DNA of 64,000 bases from JBLEFH01 sp047345645 (GCA_047345645.1 JBLEFH010000001.1), one strand, 5' to 3'. Positions 32,095-43,807 are shown, counted from the stretch's first letter. Numbers and translations are program-made. The notes: generated from the sequence alone by a model not told the origin.

Positions 32095-33393
32095 TTATCG
32101 CTTGATATTTGTTGTTTCTTGCAACATTTCGTCGACAGTCTGGACGACCTTCGCGTTCGACGAATAGGCGCGCTGAGTCTGGATCAATTCCGTCAACTCG
32201 GTTCCGATATCCGAGGTCGATTGCTCACGCGCAAAACCGATCGTTTTGCCGACGGGGCCGTCGCCCGCATCCCAGAGATAAACGTCACCGCTTGCAAGGG
32301 TGGGCTCAAAGGTTTGGTTGCGGAGCGCGTGCATGCCATTCGGCGAAGCAACATTGGCGACAGGCACCTGGAAAATAACTTTGCTCGCGCCAACATCATA
32401 ATTGGCTATCACATAGCCGTTTTCATCGATTTGAAGATCGACCAACTTCGACGGCGGCACACCGTTCTTGGTGATGCCGATGGGCTGAAAGTTACCTTCA
32501 TATTGTGTCAGACTGTCCAGAACGCTGATCTCCATCGGACCGTCCGCGACGTCTAGTGTGAGTGCGCCTGTCGCGGTATCATAGCCGCCTGGACCAGTTG
32601 ATGTGATTGTCTCGATATGACCGGCAGTGTCTACATCATCGCTAAAGACGATGTTGAACTTGCCGACGACCGCATCTGCCTGTGCACTGTCCGTGATCTG
32701 AAGTGTCCATTCGTTGCTGTGACCGGTTGCACCCACCATCGGCGTGAACGTCGCGGTCATCGAATATTCCGTTCCGAGATTTCCGTAATAGTCGAGGCGG
32801 ACTTCATACGGATCCCCCGTTCCAGTCGGCATCGTAGACGCTGCCGGCAGGTTCATTGCCATGTTGAACGCGCTTGTTCGCGTCGCGCTAAGATGATCAT
32901 ATTGCACACGCAGCGGCTCCAGATCCCGTGTGGTGTCGCGCGATTTCGGGGTAAAGGTCCCATCTGGCTCAGCACTCCAGCCCATGAGAACAAGACCGTC
33001 GAGCGTTTTCAAATATCCCTCAGGATCGCGCTTGAACGAGCCAGTGGTCACATATTCTACCTTCGTTGCGTCACCATTCGCTCCGAGTGCCGAATATTGC
33101 GTTACCGGCAGGAAGCCGTTGCCACCAAGAGCAATATCCATGGAGTTATTCGTGGAGAGCACAGCGCCGTGAGCGTCGACATTGCGGTAGCTCTGGACTC
33201 GAACACCGCCCGCCGTAAATGTTCCGGGGTTCTCCGCCACGACGAGTGACGAAAACTCCGTCCCGACACGTTTGTAACCATAGGTAGAACTGTTCGCGAT
33301 ATTGTCGGAAATCGTCGCGAGCTTTGAGGCGTTGACATTCAGTCCCGCAACGCTTGCGTTCATGGACGACGAAAGGGAGGAAGAGATTGTCAT
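32095..33393 (-). CDS. flgE: Flagellar hook protein FlgE
   Basis: A 432-residue hook subunit beginning MTISSSLSSSMNASVAGLNV with the NASKLATISDNIANSSTYGY helix and ending TELIQTQRAYSSNAKVVQTV plus DEMLQETTNIKR. Middle domains D1 and D2 (about 80-350) are present. The ATG at 33393 follows GAGG; the open frame continues upstream to 33735 but only through motB in another frame. The hook-length protein FliK and scaffold FlgD, normally near flgE, are absent from this window. Confidence 0.96.
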   Translation of the reverse strand: MTISSSLSSSMNASVAGLNVNASKLATISDNIANSSTYGYKRVGTEFSSLVVAENPGTFTAGGVRVQSYRNVDAHGAVLSTNNSMDIALGGNGFLPVTQYSALGANGDATKVEYVTTGSFKRDPEGYLKTLDGLVLMGWSAEPDGTFTPKSRDTTRDLEPLRVQYDHLSATRTSAFNMAMNLPAASTMPTGTGDPYEVRLDYYGNLGTEYSMTATFTPMVGATGHSNEWTLQITDSAQADAVVGKFNIVFSDDVDTAGHIETITSTGPGGYDTATGALTLDVADGPMEISVLDSLTQYEGNFQPIGITKNGVPPSKLVDLQIDENGYVIANYDVGASKVIFQVPVANVASPNGMHALRNQTFEPTLASGDVYLWDAGDGPVGKTIGFAREQSTSDIGTELTELIQTQRAYSSNAKVVQTVDEMLQETTNIKR

Positions 33394-33460
33394 AATGCCT
33401 CGCAATTTACTCGGTTGTTGATCTTGGTTGTGCGCCAGCGGCCTTAATATCTGCCTAACA

Positions 33461-34285
33461 TCAGGGCGCTTTTTCGCTCTCGACGAGCAACGTGATGTCG
33501 ATGCGGCGATTTTCGGCGGCAATCGGGTCGTCCGTGGCAGGCTCGCGATCCGATTTGCCTGTGACTCGCTCAAGCCGCGCCGTGTCAAATTTCTGGGAGG
33601 CGAGGATCTGCCGGATCGACTGCGCGCGATCAATGGACAGGTCCCAATTGCTGTAGTTTGGCGTCGAGAAAGGAACAGCAGATGTGTGGCCCGTGATCGA
33701 AATCGGGTTTTCGATCTTGCCCAAAACCTTCGCAACCACGCTCAAAAGCGCGAGCATCTTTTCACTGGCTTGCGATGATCCATTGCCGAAAAGCGACTCC
33801 TCCTCCGTATCAAACAGCGAGATCACAACGCCCTCGTCGCTGACGCGGACAGCAAGATGCTGCGTGAGATCATTCGTGAGATCGCCTTCGGCAAAGCCTG
33901 CTTCAACACTTTCGGCAAGATCATTGATTTCAGTGGTATCGCCGCTTCCCGGACCGCGCTCGGGATCGTTTTGCTCTGCATTGACGTCGGCTGGCGTGCC
34001 CTCGCGGCTATGCGGCTGAACTTCCTCGTCCAACAATGAGTCGCCTTGGAAATTTCCCTCCCCACCAGCCGACTCATTCTTCAGAGTAATTCTGGGGTTA
34101 AAGTAGTCTGCAAGACCCGTGCGCACTTCGTCGGACGTCGCATTCAAAAGCCACATCAGCAAGAAAAACGCCATCATCGCGGTTACAAAATCGGCGTAGG
34201 CAATCTTCCACGCGCCGCCGTGATGACCTTCCGCCTTAATCACTTTCTTGCGCCGAATAATCGGCCGTTCGCTGGCATTTTTCAT
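33461..34285 (-). CDS. motB: Flagellar stator protein MotB
   Basis: A 274-residue stator protein. A single N-terminal membrane segment, AYADFVTAMMAFFLLMWLL, has the proton-conducting Asp near residue 32. A long acidic linker (about 60-120) is followed by a C-terminal OmpA-like peptidoglycan-binding domain (SITGHTSAVPFSTPNYSNWD, then LSIDRAQSIRQILASQKF and AAENRRIDITLLV). It couples proton flow to rotation with MotA, whose gene is not in the window. ATG 34285 follows GAGAGG at proper spacing; GTG two codons earlier is less likely. It is divergent from fliM. Confidence 0.93.
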   Translation of the reverse strand: MKNASERPIIRRKKVIKAEGHHGGAWKIAYADFVTAMMAFFLLMWLLNATSDEVRTGLADYFNPRITLKNESAGGEGNFQGDSLLDEEVQPHSREGTPADVNAEQNDPERGPGSGDTTEINDLAESVEAGFAEGDLTNDLTQHLAVRVSDEGVVISLFDTEEESLFGNGSSQASEKMLALLSVVAKVLGKIENPISITGHTSAVPFSTPNYSNWDLSIDRAQSIRQILASQKFDTARLERVTGKSDREPATDDPIAAENRRIDITLLVESEKAP

Positions 34286-34393
34286 GTTCACCTCTCACCC
34301 ACCACGGCGACCTTAGCTTTCGCGCCATAACAGGTGATGAATCTGCAAGAAAATTTTCTGCGCTGGTTAACACCTATGAAAGAAAGGCGAGAC

Positions 34394-35392
34394 ATGTTGC
34401 CTCCGAGAACGGAGATACTGGATATGGCCGCCGAACAGATTCTTGAGAAAAAGCTGACGATCTCCCGCGCAACCAAGCTGCCGATCACGCAGATGGATCA
34501 GTTCAGCGACACACTCTCGCGCAATCTCGACAGTTTTTTGCGGGCCTGTTTTGGGCAACCGATTCTGGCACAAGTCAACGAAGCGCCCATTCGGAATTTT
34601 CGAAAAATGCGTGAAAGCGTCCCGCCCGCGGCGCTTTTGGCGAAGGTCAGCGTTGATGGCGCGCGCGATTCTGGCTATCTGGTTCTGCCCTATGAAACGG
34701 TGTCGCGCGTGGTGGAATTGCGCCTCGGCGGCGATCCGACACAGCTTGATGAGGTGGTTGAGCGCCGTGCGACCGCGATAGATATGGCGCTCTGCAAGGA
34801 ATTTTCCGAGCTTTTCTTACAAGCGTTTATCCTTGCAACGCGGACGGTTCTCGGCGCGCGGGCGGGTGCCGTACCTGTGCTTTCAGATCTCACGGGCGAT
34901 CCATCGCATCTCGATCACATCGCGCCGGACCATGCGGACATGATGACCATGAATATGGAAATCGCTGTCGCCGACACGAAGTTTCGCGTTCCGTTTCAAT
35001 GTGTTCTTCCGCTCTCCATGCTCGATCTTTTCCGCACAATCGATGCGCCTCTAGAAGGCGGAGACGGTCAAGACATGCCGGACTTCTGGTCGGAGCACAT
35101 GACCCGCGCGATCACGATGGCGCCGCTGGTCATTGATGCACAGATCTTTCGCGGAAAAATTTCACTCGCTGACCTTAGCGATCTTGAGCCAGGTGAGATT
35201 TTTGAAATGTCGGGTGCCGCGACGGATAATCTGTCGCTGCGTGTCGGCTGTGGGACCATCTATGAAAGTGAACTGGCCGTCGGGAGGCTCGGTCGCGGCG
35301 AGAAAGGGAAAGGCGCGAAGCTTGTCAACGCGCCTGATGAAGACATCATTCACCATCTTGCACAGATCATTCGCGCGGAAACGGCGGATTAA
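34394..35392 (+). CDS. fliM: Flagellar motor switch protein FliM, divergent
   Basis: About 332 residues. The middle domain (VPPAALLAKVSVDGARDSGY, VLPYETVSRVVELRLGG, ATAIDMALCKEFSELFLQAF) and the C-terminal SpoA/FliN-like domain (IDAQIFRGKISLADLSDLEP, GEIFEMSGAA, CGTIYESELAVGRLG) place it in FliM. The N-terminus does not show the usual EIDALL segment that binds phospho-CheY. The start is uncertain: ATG 34394 has AAAGGCGAG ahead; GTG 34334 and ATG 34337 upstream would add 19-20 residues that also lack the motif. It is the only plus-strand gene between motB and the polyamine genes; its last 4 bases overlap the convergent agmatinase gene. Confidence 0.85.
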   Translation: MLPPRTEILDMAAEQILEKKLTISRATKLPITQMDQFSDTLSRNLDSFLRACFGQPILAQVNEAPIRNFRKMRESVPPAALLAKVSVDGARDSGYLVLPYETVSRVVELRLGGDPTQLDEVVERRATAIDMALCKEFSELFLQAFILATRTVLGARAGAVPVLSDLTGDPSHLDHIAPDHADMMTMNMEIAVADTKFRVPFQCVLPLSMLDLFRTIDAPLEGGDGQDMPDFWSEHMTRAITMAPLVIDAQIFRGKISLADLSDLEPGEIFEMSGAATDNLSLRVGCGTIYESELAVGRLGRGEKGKGAKLVNAPDEDIIHHLAQIIRAETAD

Positions 35393-36240
35393 CCGCCGAT
35401 CGCTATGCCCATTAAGGCGTACGTTAACTGTGCTGCAGTGAAGTCCCACACCTCTGCGCCGTCGATCGGGGCCAACTCGACGACATCAATCCCGACGCAT
35501 TTTCGCCCTTTCAGTGCGGAGCGCACGATGGACAGGGACTGATAGTAGCCGAGACCGCCGGGCGCCGGTGTGCCGGTCGCGGGCATGATGGCCGCATCCA
35601 AACCGTCGACGTCGAAGCTAATATAGACATTTTCTGGAAAATCAGCGGGAAGCGAGATTTCGGTAACGTTCCCGGTGACAAGCGCTTCCGCGTCGATATG
35701 GATTACGTTCAGCTGGTCGCGCAGATCCGCCTCCTCCTGCGAGAGCGCCCGTATCCCGTATTGCGCGAGCGGGATTTGCTCCTCCTCGGCGAGAAGTTGC
35801 ATCACCGACGCATGAGAATGGCGTTCGCCCTGATAGGCGCGCCGCAGGTCAGCATGCGCGTCAATTTGAACGATACCAACTTCGCCAAGCGCGCGCTTTA
35901 CACCAAGAACAGCCCCCCAACTAAGGCTGTGCTCGCCGCCAAGCGTCACGGGTATTTTCCCCTTTTTTACTAAGGCTTCCGTCTTAGCGCTCAAGGTCTC
36001 TAGCGACTCTGCAATCGGTCCATCACAGTTGATGGTCGGATGCGTGAAAATACCCCGATCACAGGGCTCGATCCCCCGCCAAAGGCGCTCTAACTCATTT
36101 GAAGCGGCGACAAGCGCTGTCGGCCCCGATGCGGTTCCGGAGCCATAGGAAACCGTTTTTTCAAGCGGCATCGGAACGATATGAAAAAGCGCCTCCTCGC
36201 TCCGCTCTTTCTCGGTTAATTCGCTATCGAGAAAGATCAT
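35389..36240 (-). CDS. speB: Agmatinase (ureohydrolase family)
   Basis: A 283-residue ureohydrolase with all dinuclear manganese motifs: GGEHSLSW (about residue 100), DAHADLR (about 126-132), and SFDVDGLD (about 207-214). It hydrolyses agmatine to putrescine and urea. The assignment to agmatine over guanidinobutyrate or arginine rests on the neighbouring arginine decarboxylase gene three genes upstream in the same run. The start overlaps the nspC stop by ATGA. It is the last gene of the polyamine run. Confidence 0.9.
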   Translation of the reverse strand: MIFLDSELTEKERSEEALFHIVPMPLEKTVSYGSGTASGPTALVAASNELERLWRGIEPCDRGIFTHPTINCDGPIAESLETLSAKTEALVKKGKIPVTLGGEHSLSWGAVLGVKRALGEVGIVQIDAHADLRRAYQGERHSHASVMQLLAEEEQIPLAQYGIRALSQEEADLRDQLNVIHIDAEALVTGNVTEISLPADFPENVYISFDVDGLDAAIMPATGTPAPGGLGYYQSLSIVRSALKGRKCVGIDVVELAPIDGAEVWDFTAAQLTYALMGIAIGG

Positions 36241-37400
36241 GAAAGCCGCTCCTTAAAATCTTCATATGTAAAGCTGCGCACGATGCGCAAAGCGTCGGTT
36301 TCGCTGTTCCAGATCGCAATTGACGGTAAGCGCACACCGTTAAAGGTCGTCGTTTTCACCATCGAATAATGCGCTTGGTCGAGAAACGCGACTCGGTCGC
36401 CATGTTGCGGGGTTGCCGGAAACTGGTAGCTTCCGATCACATCGCCGGCTAGGCAAGATGGCCCTCCAAGGCACACCTCCACATTGCCGTTTTCGCCCAT
36501 CAATGCAGGCCGATAGGGCGCTTCAAGCACATCTGGCATATGGCAGGTGGCAGAAATGTCGAGGATCGCGTTCGGTCCATCATTTTCAATGATATCAAGT
36601 ACCTCTCCAACAAGGATACCTGCATCAAGGGCGATAGCCTCGCCGGGCTCAAGGTAAACCTTGAGCCCCGTTTTTTGCTGAACGTTGATTAAAAACCGGA
36701 CGAGCGCGGCGCGATCATAATCGGCGCGGGTGATATGATGACCGCCACCCATATTGATCCACTTCAGATGCGGCGCTAGGCGCTCAATAGTGGGCGAGAT
36801 ATGCGCCCAAATCGCGGCGAGCGGCGCGAAATCCTGCTCGCAAAGCACGTGAAAATGAAGCCCGTCGACTTCCTGAAGATCATCCTCGGTGATCTGGTCC
36901 AGCGGCGTTCCGAGACGTGAGCCGGGTGCGGCAGGATCGTATTTTGCAACTTCACCGAGCGCGAGACCCGGATTTATGCGCAGGCCGACCGAGATGTCTT
37001 TGCTGCTTGCATCGATATTCTTGCGAAAACGGCGATGTTGCGCTGGAGAGTTGAAGACCATGACGTCGGAAAGCGCGATGATCTCGTCGATTTCATCCTC
37101 CTTGTAGCCCGCCGCAAAGGTCTCGACGATGCCGCCATATTCTTCGCGCCCAAGCCGCGCTTCCCATAAACCACTCGCGCAAGTGCCTGGAAGATAACGC
37201 GAAACCAGAGGCGCTAGCGACCACATAGAGAAGGCTTTCAACGCGCCGAGGATCGTTGCACCAGACTGATCCGCAATCTCGCTGAGAATCTTGAGATTGT
37301 CCTCAACCTTTGCCTTGTCGACAACGAAACAGGGCGTCGGTACACGGTCCAAATCGAAATGGGCGAACGCACCTGCATCGCCCGCCTTCGTCTCCATCAT
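36237..37400 (-). CDS. nspC: Carboxynorspermidine/carboxyspermidine decarboxylase
   Basis: A 387-residue PLP enzyme of the alanine-racemase-fold decarboxylases. VPTPCFVVDKAKVEDNLKIL opens the barrel, GALKAFSMW holds the PLP lysine, and GGGHHITR binds phosphate. CHMPDVLEAPYRP is the family active-site Cys motif and CLAGDVIGSYQF follows. It removes the carboxyl group from carboxyspermidine or carboxynorspermidine to give spermidine or norspermidine. ATG 37400 shares a base with the dehydrogenase stop. Confidence 0.94.
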   Translation of the reverse strand: MMETKAGDAGAFAHFDLDRVPTPCFVVDKAKVEDNLKILSEIADQSGATILGALKAFSMWSLAPLVSRYLPGTCASGLWEARLGREEYGGIVETFAAGYKEDEIDEIIALSDVMVFNSPAQHRRFRKNIDASSKDISVGLRINPGLALGEVAKYDPAAPGSRLGTPLDQITEDDLQEVDGLHFHVLCEQDFAPLAAIWAHISPTIERLAPHLKWINMGGGHHITRADYDRAALVRFLINVQQKTGLKVYLEPGEAIALDAGILVGEVLDIIENDGPNAILDISATCHMPDVLEAPYRPALMGENGNVEVCLGGPSCLAGDVIGSYQFPATPQHGDRVAFLDQAHYSMVKTTTFNGVRLPSIAIWNSETDALRIVRSFTYEDFKERLS

Positions 37401-38609
37401 CAGAACGTCACCGGCCCATCAAGTTCAACGACTTGCCACGGCAACCCATGTTCATTGAGCAAATCCATGAATGGATCGGGGTCGAGCTCCTCCATATTGA
37501 ACACGCCTGCGCCGGACCACGTCCCGTTCAAAATCAGCGCCGCGCCGATCATTGCAGGAACACCGGTTGTGTAGCTCACCGCCTGGCTGCCGACCTCACG
37601 ATAGCACTCCTCGTGATCGCAAATGTTGTAGATGTAGAAGGTCTTTTCGCCGTCGCCATCCTTCGCCGGACCGGTCGCAATATCGCCAATATTGGTCTTC
37701 CCCTTGGTCCGTTCACCAAGATCGCCCGGATTGGGCAACACGGATTTCAGAAATTGAAGCGGGATGATCTCGTAACCCTCGTGCATGACGGGCTCAATCG
37801 ACGTCATGCCAACATTCTGGAGCACCGTCACGTGGTTAATGTAAGCATCACCGAAGGTCATCCAGAAACGCGCGCGCTCGATCTCCGGGAAGTGTTTCGC
37901 GAGGCTCTCAAGCTCCTCGTGATACATGAGATACATGTTCTTTTCGCCAACCTGATCAAAGTCAAACGCGACTTTGGTTGACATGGCGGGCGTTTCCACC
38001 CATTGCCCATCCTCCCAATGCCGCGCCGGTGCGGTGACCTCGCGGATATTGATTTCTGGGTTAAAATTCGTGGCAAACGGGTGGCCATGATCACCGCCAT
38101 TGCAATCGAGAATGTCGATCTGGCGGATCCCGTCGAGCTTGTGTTTGCGTAGCCAAGTCGCGAACACGCTTGTCACGCCCGGATCAAACCCGGAGCCAAG
38201 AACCGCCATAAGGCCCGCTTCCTTAAAGCGGTCGTGCAGTTTCCACTGATGCGAATACTCAAATTTCGCTTCTTCGGGAGGCTCGTAGTTGGCTGTGTCG
38301 AGATAGTGAACGCCGGTCTTCAGACACGCATCCATCAAGGCAAGGTCTTGATAAGGAAGCGCAAGGTTGACGAGGAGGGTGGGTTTGATCTTTTCGATCA
38401 ACGCAACCGTCTCGTCTACGTTATCCGCGTCAAGCTGATAGCAGGAAATCTGCTCGCCCGTCCGTTTCTTAACAGATTCAGCGATAGCCTCACATTTCGA
38501 CAGCGTGCGGCTGGCGACAGAAATGGTGCCCGGAAAGAGATCACGGTTCATCGCCATCTTGTGCAAAGTAACCGAAGCGACGCCGCCCGCGCCGATGACC
38601 AGAACATCT

Positions 38610-38617
<8 letters not shown>
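37400..38617 (-). CDS. Carboxyspermidine/carboxynorspermidine dehydrogenase (saccharopine dehydrogenase family)
   Basis: A 405-residue enzyme. The Rossmann start SKDVLVIGAGGVASVTLHKM binds NADPH, and GAGFDPGVTSVFA-like sequence (here GSGFDPGVTSVFATWLRKH) is typical of this family. It condenses putrescine or diaminopropane with aspartate semialdehyde and reduces the product to the carboxy-triamine. With nspC adjacent and agmatinase making putrescine, spermidine is the expected product, as in other alphaproteobacteria. ATG 38617 follows GGGAGGAAG and overlaps the speA end by 8 bases. The longer open frame to 38662 is not needed. Confidence 0.93.
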
Positions 38618-40517
<1,900 letters not shown>

Positions 40518-40583
40518 GTCAGCCTCCACGCCAGTCGGTCTCGCTATAGGACAAAAATCCAAGCGAAACAAATGGTCTGTGGG

Positions 40584-41489
40584 TTAATTTCGGGCCACCG
40601 TGCAGACACCGCCGACCGAGCGGATCTGGTTGCAAAGTGCCATCGCTTCAGTCTTTGTGTTACGCCCGACCCGAACCGAATACCGCGCGCGATTGCCAAA
40701 CCCCGGCATTTTGGACCGGATATAGATCGGGCTCTCACGCCCCAAAACATTTGCGTGCTGTGCACGAACACGTCGGAAAATTTGCGAGGCACCGGAACGC
40801 GTTGGGTGCCACCCGAGCTGGACGCCCCAAGGCTTGGCCGCCGGTGCCGCAACGCGAAATTCTGGAACGCTGCGGCTCTCGGCTTGCTGCACACATGTTG
40901 GTAAAAACGGCTCTGTCTTGGACAGGCGCAGGTCCAGCGCTTCTGGCGGCTCGTCGCGCCATCTCTCCGCGGGCACGTCGGTGATGGCCAAGACGTAATT
41001 AATGGTTTCCGTTGGCAGCCCACGCTCTTTCGTCATGAACCCACGAACGCGCTCTTCGCCTGCGTTATATGCTGCAGCGGCCAATCCAACATTGCCGAAT
41101 TCGGCTTTGAGTTCAGATAGATAACTTGCCGATGCGTCCAGCGCCAGCGCAGGGTTGAAGCTGTTGGTCAGTCCGCGAATTTTGGCGGTTCCCGGCATGA
41201 ATTGCGCAATGCCTTCCGCACCGACCGGGCTAATTGCCGACGGGTTGAAACGGCTCTCGCGCCATATGAGACGTGTGAAAAAATGCGGATCCAGAGCGTA
41301 GCGTTCGGCGGAACGCTCGAGCGCGACGCACAGATCGTCGGCAAAGGCGTCCCGGCTGATACAGGTCGGGCTGTTCTCCCCCTTCGGCGTCGCGCAGTAG
41401 ATCTGCGGCGCCGTCTCCGCGCGCAAGGGGTGAGCGAAGAACAGCGTTAACAGGAGGATCGAGGCGAGGCGAGATAACATCATGCTCAT
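40584..41489 (-). CDS. Lytic transglycosylase with SPOR-like C-terminus
   Basis: A 301-residue exported protein with a signal peptide (MMLSRLASILLLTLFFAHPL). The SLT domain (about 50-150) has the catalytic Glu in LIWRESRFNP plus EGIAQFMPGTA and AAAAYNAGEERV. The C-terminal 80 residues (WGVQLGWHPTRSGASQIFRR to VGGVCTVARN) look like a SPOR peptidoglycan-binding domain. It cleaves glycan strands. Lying in the run flhA-fliR-flhB-fliJ-like, it probably opens the cell wall for the flagellar rod, a job done by FlgJ in enterics. Three nearby Met codons leave the exact start open. Confidence 0.9.
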   Translation of the reverse strand: MSMMLSRLASILLLTLFFAHPLRAETAPQIYCATPKGENSPTCISRDAFADDLCVALERSAERYALDPHFFTRLIWRESRFNPSAISPVGAEGIAQFMPGTAKIRGLTNSFNPALALDASASYLSELKAEFGNVGLAAAAYNAGEERVRGFMTKERGLPTETINYVLAITDVPAERWRDEPPEALDLRLSKTEPFLPTCVQQAESRSVPEFRVAAPAAKPWGVQLGWHPTRSGASQIFRRVRAQHANVLGRESPIYIRSKMPGFGNRARYSVRVGRNTKTEAMALCNQIRSVGGVCTVARN

Positions 41490-41559
41490 ACCGAATTCAA
41501 CGTCATCGCAGATTTACGGTATCCGCCCGCCCAACCCAAGCGGCTTTTTTGTCGCGCAA

Positions 41560-41943
41560 TCATTCCGGCGGCTGACCCTCGCGTTCGGCCTTTCGGTTGC
41601 GCTCCAGCCGCGCTTGTTTCGCTGCTTTCTCTGAGAGGATTTCCGTTGCCCGAAATTTACCGTAGCTGCGCGCTGCAAGTTGTTTTGCGTGCTCGATTTT
41701 CTTCGCCGCTTCGAAGATTTGTGTACGGACGCGCTTTTCTGTCTGCTCCAACCAGACCGTCCATTTAAGCGCCTCAGACTGCTGAGAAGGTGGCAACGCG
41801 CGGAGGTCGCGACGCTGCTTCGCAATCTCTGTCAACTTCGTTTCCAAACGTGATTTTTCCGCGCTCAACGCCGCCAATTTCGCGATATCGCGATCCGCGG
41901 CGAGCTTCGCAATCTGTGAGAGCGTTTCATAGCGGGTCATCAT
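41560..41943 (-). CDS. FliJ-like coiled-coil protein
   Basis: A 127-residue, strongly charged, almost wholly helical protein (SAEKSRLETKLTEIAKQRRD, KKIEHAKQLAARSYGKFR) with no membrane segment or signal. Position directly after flhB with an ATGA overlap, size, and predicted long coiled coil are those of FliJ, the stalk of the export ATPase, but sequence similarity among FliJ proteins is too low to confirm by eye. It may instead be an unrelated flagellar-cluster protein. Confidence 0.6.
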   Translation of the reverse strand: MMTRYETLSQIAKLAADRDIAKLAALSAEKSRLETKLTEIAKQRRDLRALPPSQQSEALKWTVWLEQTEKRVRTQIFEAAKKIEHAKQLAARSYGKFRATEILSEKAAKQARLERNRKAEREGQPPE

Positions 41944-43034
41944 GAGTAACCACGTTCCCGCATTTTCTTACGCATCGTGTCCGCGAAGCGAATAGCGGCG
42001 GCGACGGGGCGATAGTGATCCGGATGGATCTCGTCGCCGATCTCCGTTGAGGCATTAAGCGCGCGTGCGGTCGGCGGATCAGAATGGATTGGAATATTCG
42101 CTTCACGCGCAATATCGCGGATGCGTGCGGCGACGTCATCCACGCCTTTCGCAATCAATTTGGGTGCTGAGCCGGGCAGGCGGGTCCAAGTTAACGCGAC
42201 GGCGTAATGGGTCGGGTTGACCAAAATCACATCCGCCTTCGGAACGTCTGCAAGCATCTGGTTCATCGCAAGTTCTTCGCCCCGCTTTCGGCGCTGCGCC
42301 TTCATATGCGGGTCGCCCTCAACGTTCTTCATCTCGTCCTTCATCTCCTGAAGCGACATACGAAGCTTTTGCCGATGGTGATATTGCTGCCAGAAATAAT
42401 CGATTCCTCCGATGAAAATGGCGATGAGCAGCGTGATTGTCAGCATGGAGGTAATGATCTGCGCCATCATCGCGACGACTTGCGGCGACTCTGCGCGGGC
42501 GGCTCCGATGATCATGTCCTGATTGCGTTTAAGGTAAATCGCTAGGCCGAGGCCAATTAGCCCCATCTTGAGCGCACTTTTGGCAAATTCGACGAGACCA
42601 GCCGTACCAAACTTGTTTTTTGCATTTGAGATCAGAGAGATGCGGGAGAGTTTGGGTTTGAGTTTTGAGGGCGCAAACACAATCGCGCGCTGCGCAATGA
42701 GCGATATCAGGCCGAAACCGGCGGGCAAAAGCAGGATGAGTAGAAGCGGTGTCAGCATCGCCAGAAACCATTCTCCGGCCATCGCAGGACCGCCGCTGCC
42801 GAGAAACTGCGGGGCGAAATAGTCGGCATTGCCGAGCGCGAACTGCATCGGGCCGGCGGCTTCGCGCATCACATAGCCGCCAAACCCGATCGAGGCGATG
42901 AAAATAGCAAGGTAAACAGCGGCGGCGTTCAGGTCTTTCGACTGCGGGATATCGCCTTCCCGACGCGCGCGGTCCAGACGTTGCGGCGTCGGGTCAAAGA
43001 CCTTTTCGCCACTATCGCTTTGTCCCTCGCTCAT
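41940..43034 (-). CDS. flhB: Flagellar export switch protein FlhB
   Basis: A 364-residue protein. Four hydrophobic segments (about 35-60, 88-115, 145-168, 190-215) are followed by a long linker and the cytoplasmic domain with the autocleavage site NPTH at residues 273-276 (ILVNPTHYAVAL). FlhB switches export from hook to filament subunits after cleavage. N-terminal EKVFDPTPQRLDRARREGDI is typical. The start overlaps fliR and the stop overlaps the FliJ-like gene, both by ATGA. Confidence 0.97.
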   Translation of the reverse strand: MSEGQSDSGEKVFDPTPQRLDRARREGDIPQSKDLNAAAVYLAIFIASIGFGGYVMREAAGPMQFALGNADYFAPQFLGSGGPAMAGEWFLAMLTPLLLILLLPAGFGLISLIAQRAIVFAPSKLKPKLSRISLISNAKNKFGTAGLVEFAKSALKMGLIGLGLAIYLKRNQDMIIGAARAESPQVVAMMAQIITSMLTITLLIAIFIGGIDYFWQQYHHRQKLRMSLQEMKDEMKNVEGDPHMKAQRRKRGEELAMNQMLADVPKADVILVNPTHYAVALTWTRLPGSAPKLIAKGVDDVAARIRDIAREANIPIHSDPPTARALNASTEIGDEIHPDHYRPVAAAIRFADTMRKKMRERGYS

Positions 43035-43807
43035 GGCCGCACCGCGAAGGGCGCGAGGATTGCGCGATCAAGATGACCCACCCATAGCGTGAGTATTAAC
43101 GGTGCGGCAAGCAGCATCAGGATGAGGCCGGCTGCGGTGATGGCGGGCGCGCCGATAAAGACGACCATGAGCTGTGGCATCGCTTTGTTAATCGCGCCGA
43201 GGGCAAGGTTGTAGGCGAGGGCTGCAAGCAAAAAGGGCGATGACAGGGCGAAACCGATCCGGATGCTTTCCGTCGAAGCGTGGCGGGCCCATTCGGCGAG
43301 TTCTCCACTTTCTGGCAGCGTGTTGAAGGACACCAAATCATAGCTTCGAATTAACCCTACGGCGAGCTTCACATGGAGCCCCGCGGCGAAGGCTAAGGCG
43401 AATGCGCCCATGACCAAAATGGTGCCGATGGCGGGCATCGGGTCGGGGAGGGCAGAGGGGCCAAGAACTTGTGCGAGAGACGCGCTCTGCGCCGCGATGT
43501 TTCCCGCAATTTGCAGCGCCATCAGGATCATACGGAGCGAAAGACCCATGGCGAGGCCGATGACCGACTCGACCATAAGTGCGGCTGCCAGAGTGTTGGT
43601 CGTTTCAGGAACGGTGATGGTGTTAGCGACGGCAGGAAGCACAATTATGGTAAAAGCGATCGCGGCACCGAGGCGAACCCGGCGTGGGAGGATTGGCGTC
43701 CCGAATGCTGGTGCGACCGAGATCACGGCACCGACCCGCGCAAAAACGAGGGCTGCTAAAGCGACCCACTCGGGCATGTATTGTGAGAGCACGATAAGGC
43801 CGCCCAT
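43031..43807 (-). CDS. fliR: Flagellar export apparatus protein FliR
   Basis: A 258-residue inner-membrane protein with six hydrophobic helices and the family features VFARVGAVISVAPAFGT near residue 22 and IGLAMGLSLRMILMALQIAG near residue 85. It forms the export gate with FliP and FliQ. It overlaps flhB by ATGA and its ATG shares one base with the flhA stop, so flhA-fliR-flhB are one translational unit. Confidence 0.95.
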   Translation of the reverse strand: MGGLIVLSQYMPEWVALAALVFARVGAVISVAPAFGTPILPRRVRLGAAIAFTIIVLPAVANTITVPETTNTLAAALMVESVIGLAMGLSLRMILMALQIAGNIAAQSASLAQVLGPSALPDPMPAIGTILVMGAFALAFAAGLHVKLAVGLIRSYDLVSFNTLPESGELAEWARHASTESIRIGFALSSPFLLAALAYNLALGAINKAMPQLMVVFIGAPAITAAGLILMLLAAPLILTLWVGHLDRAILAPFAVRP

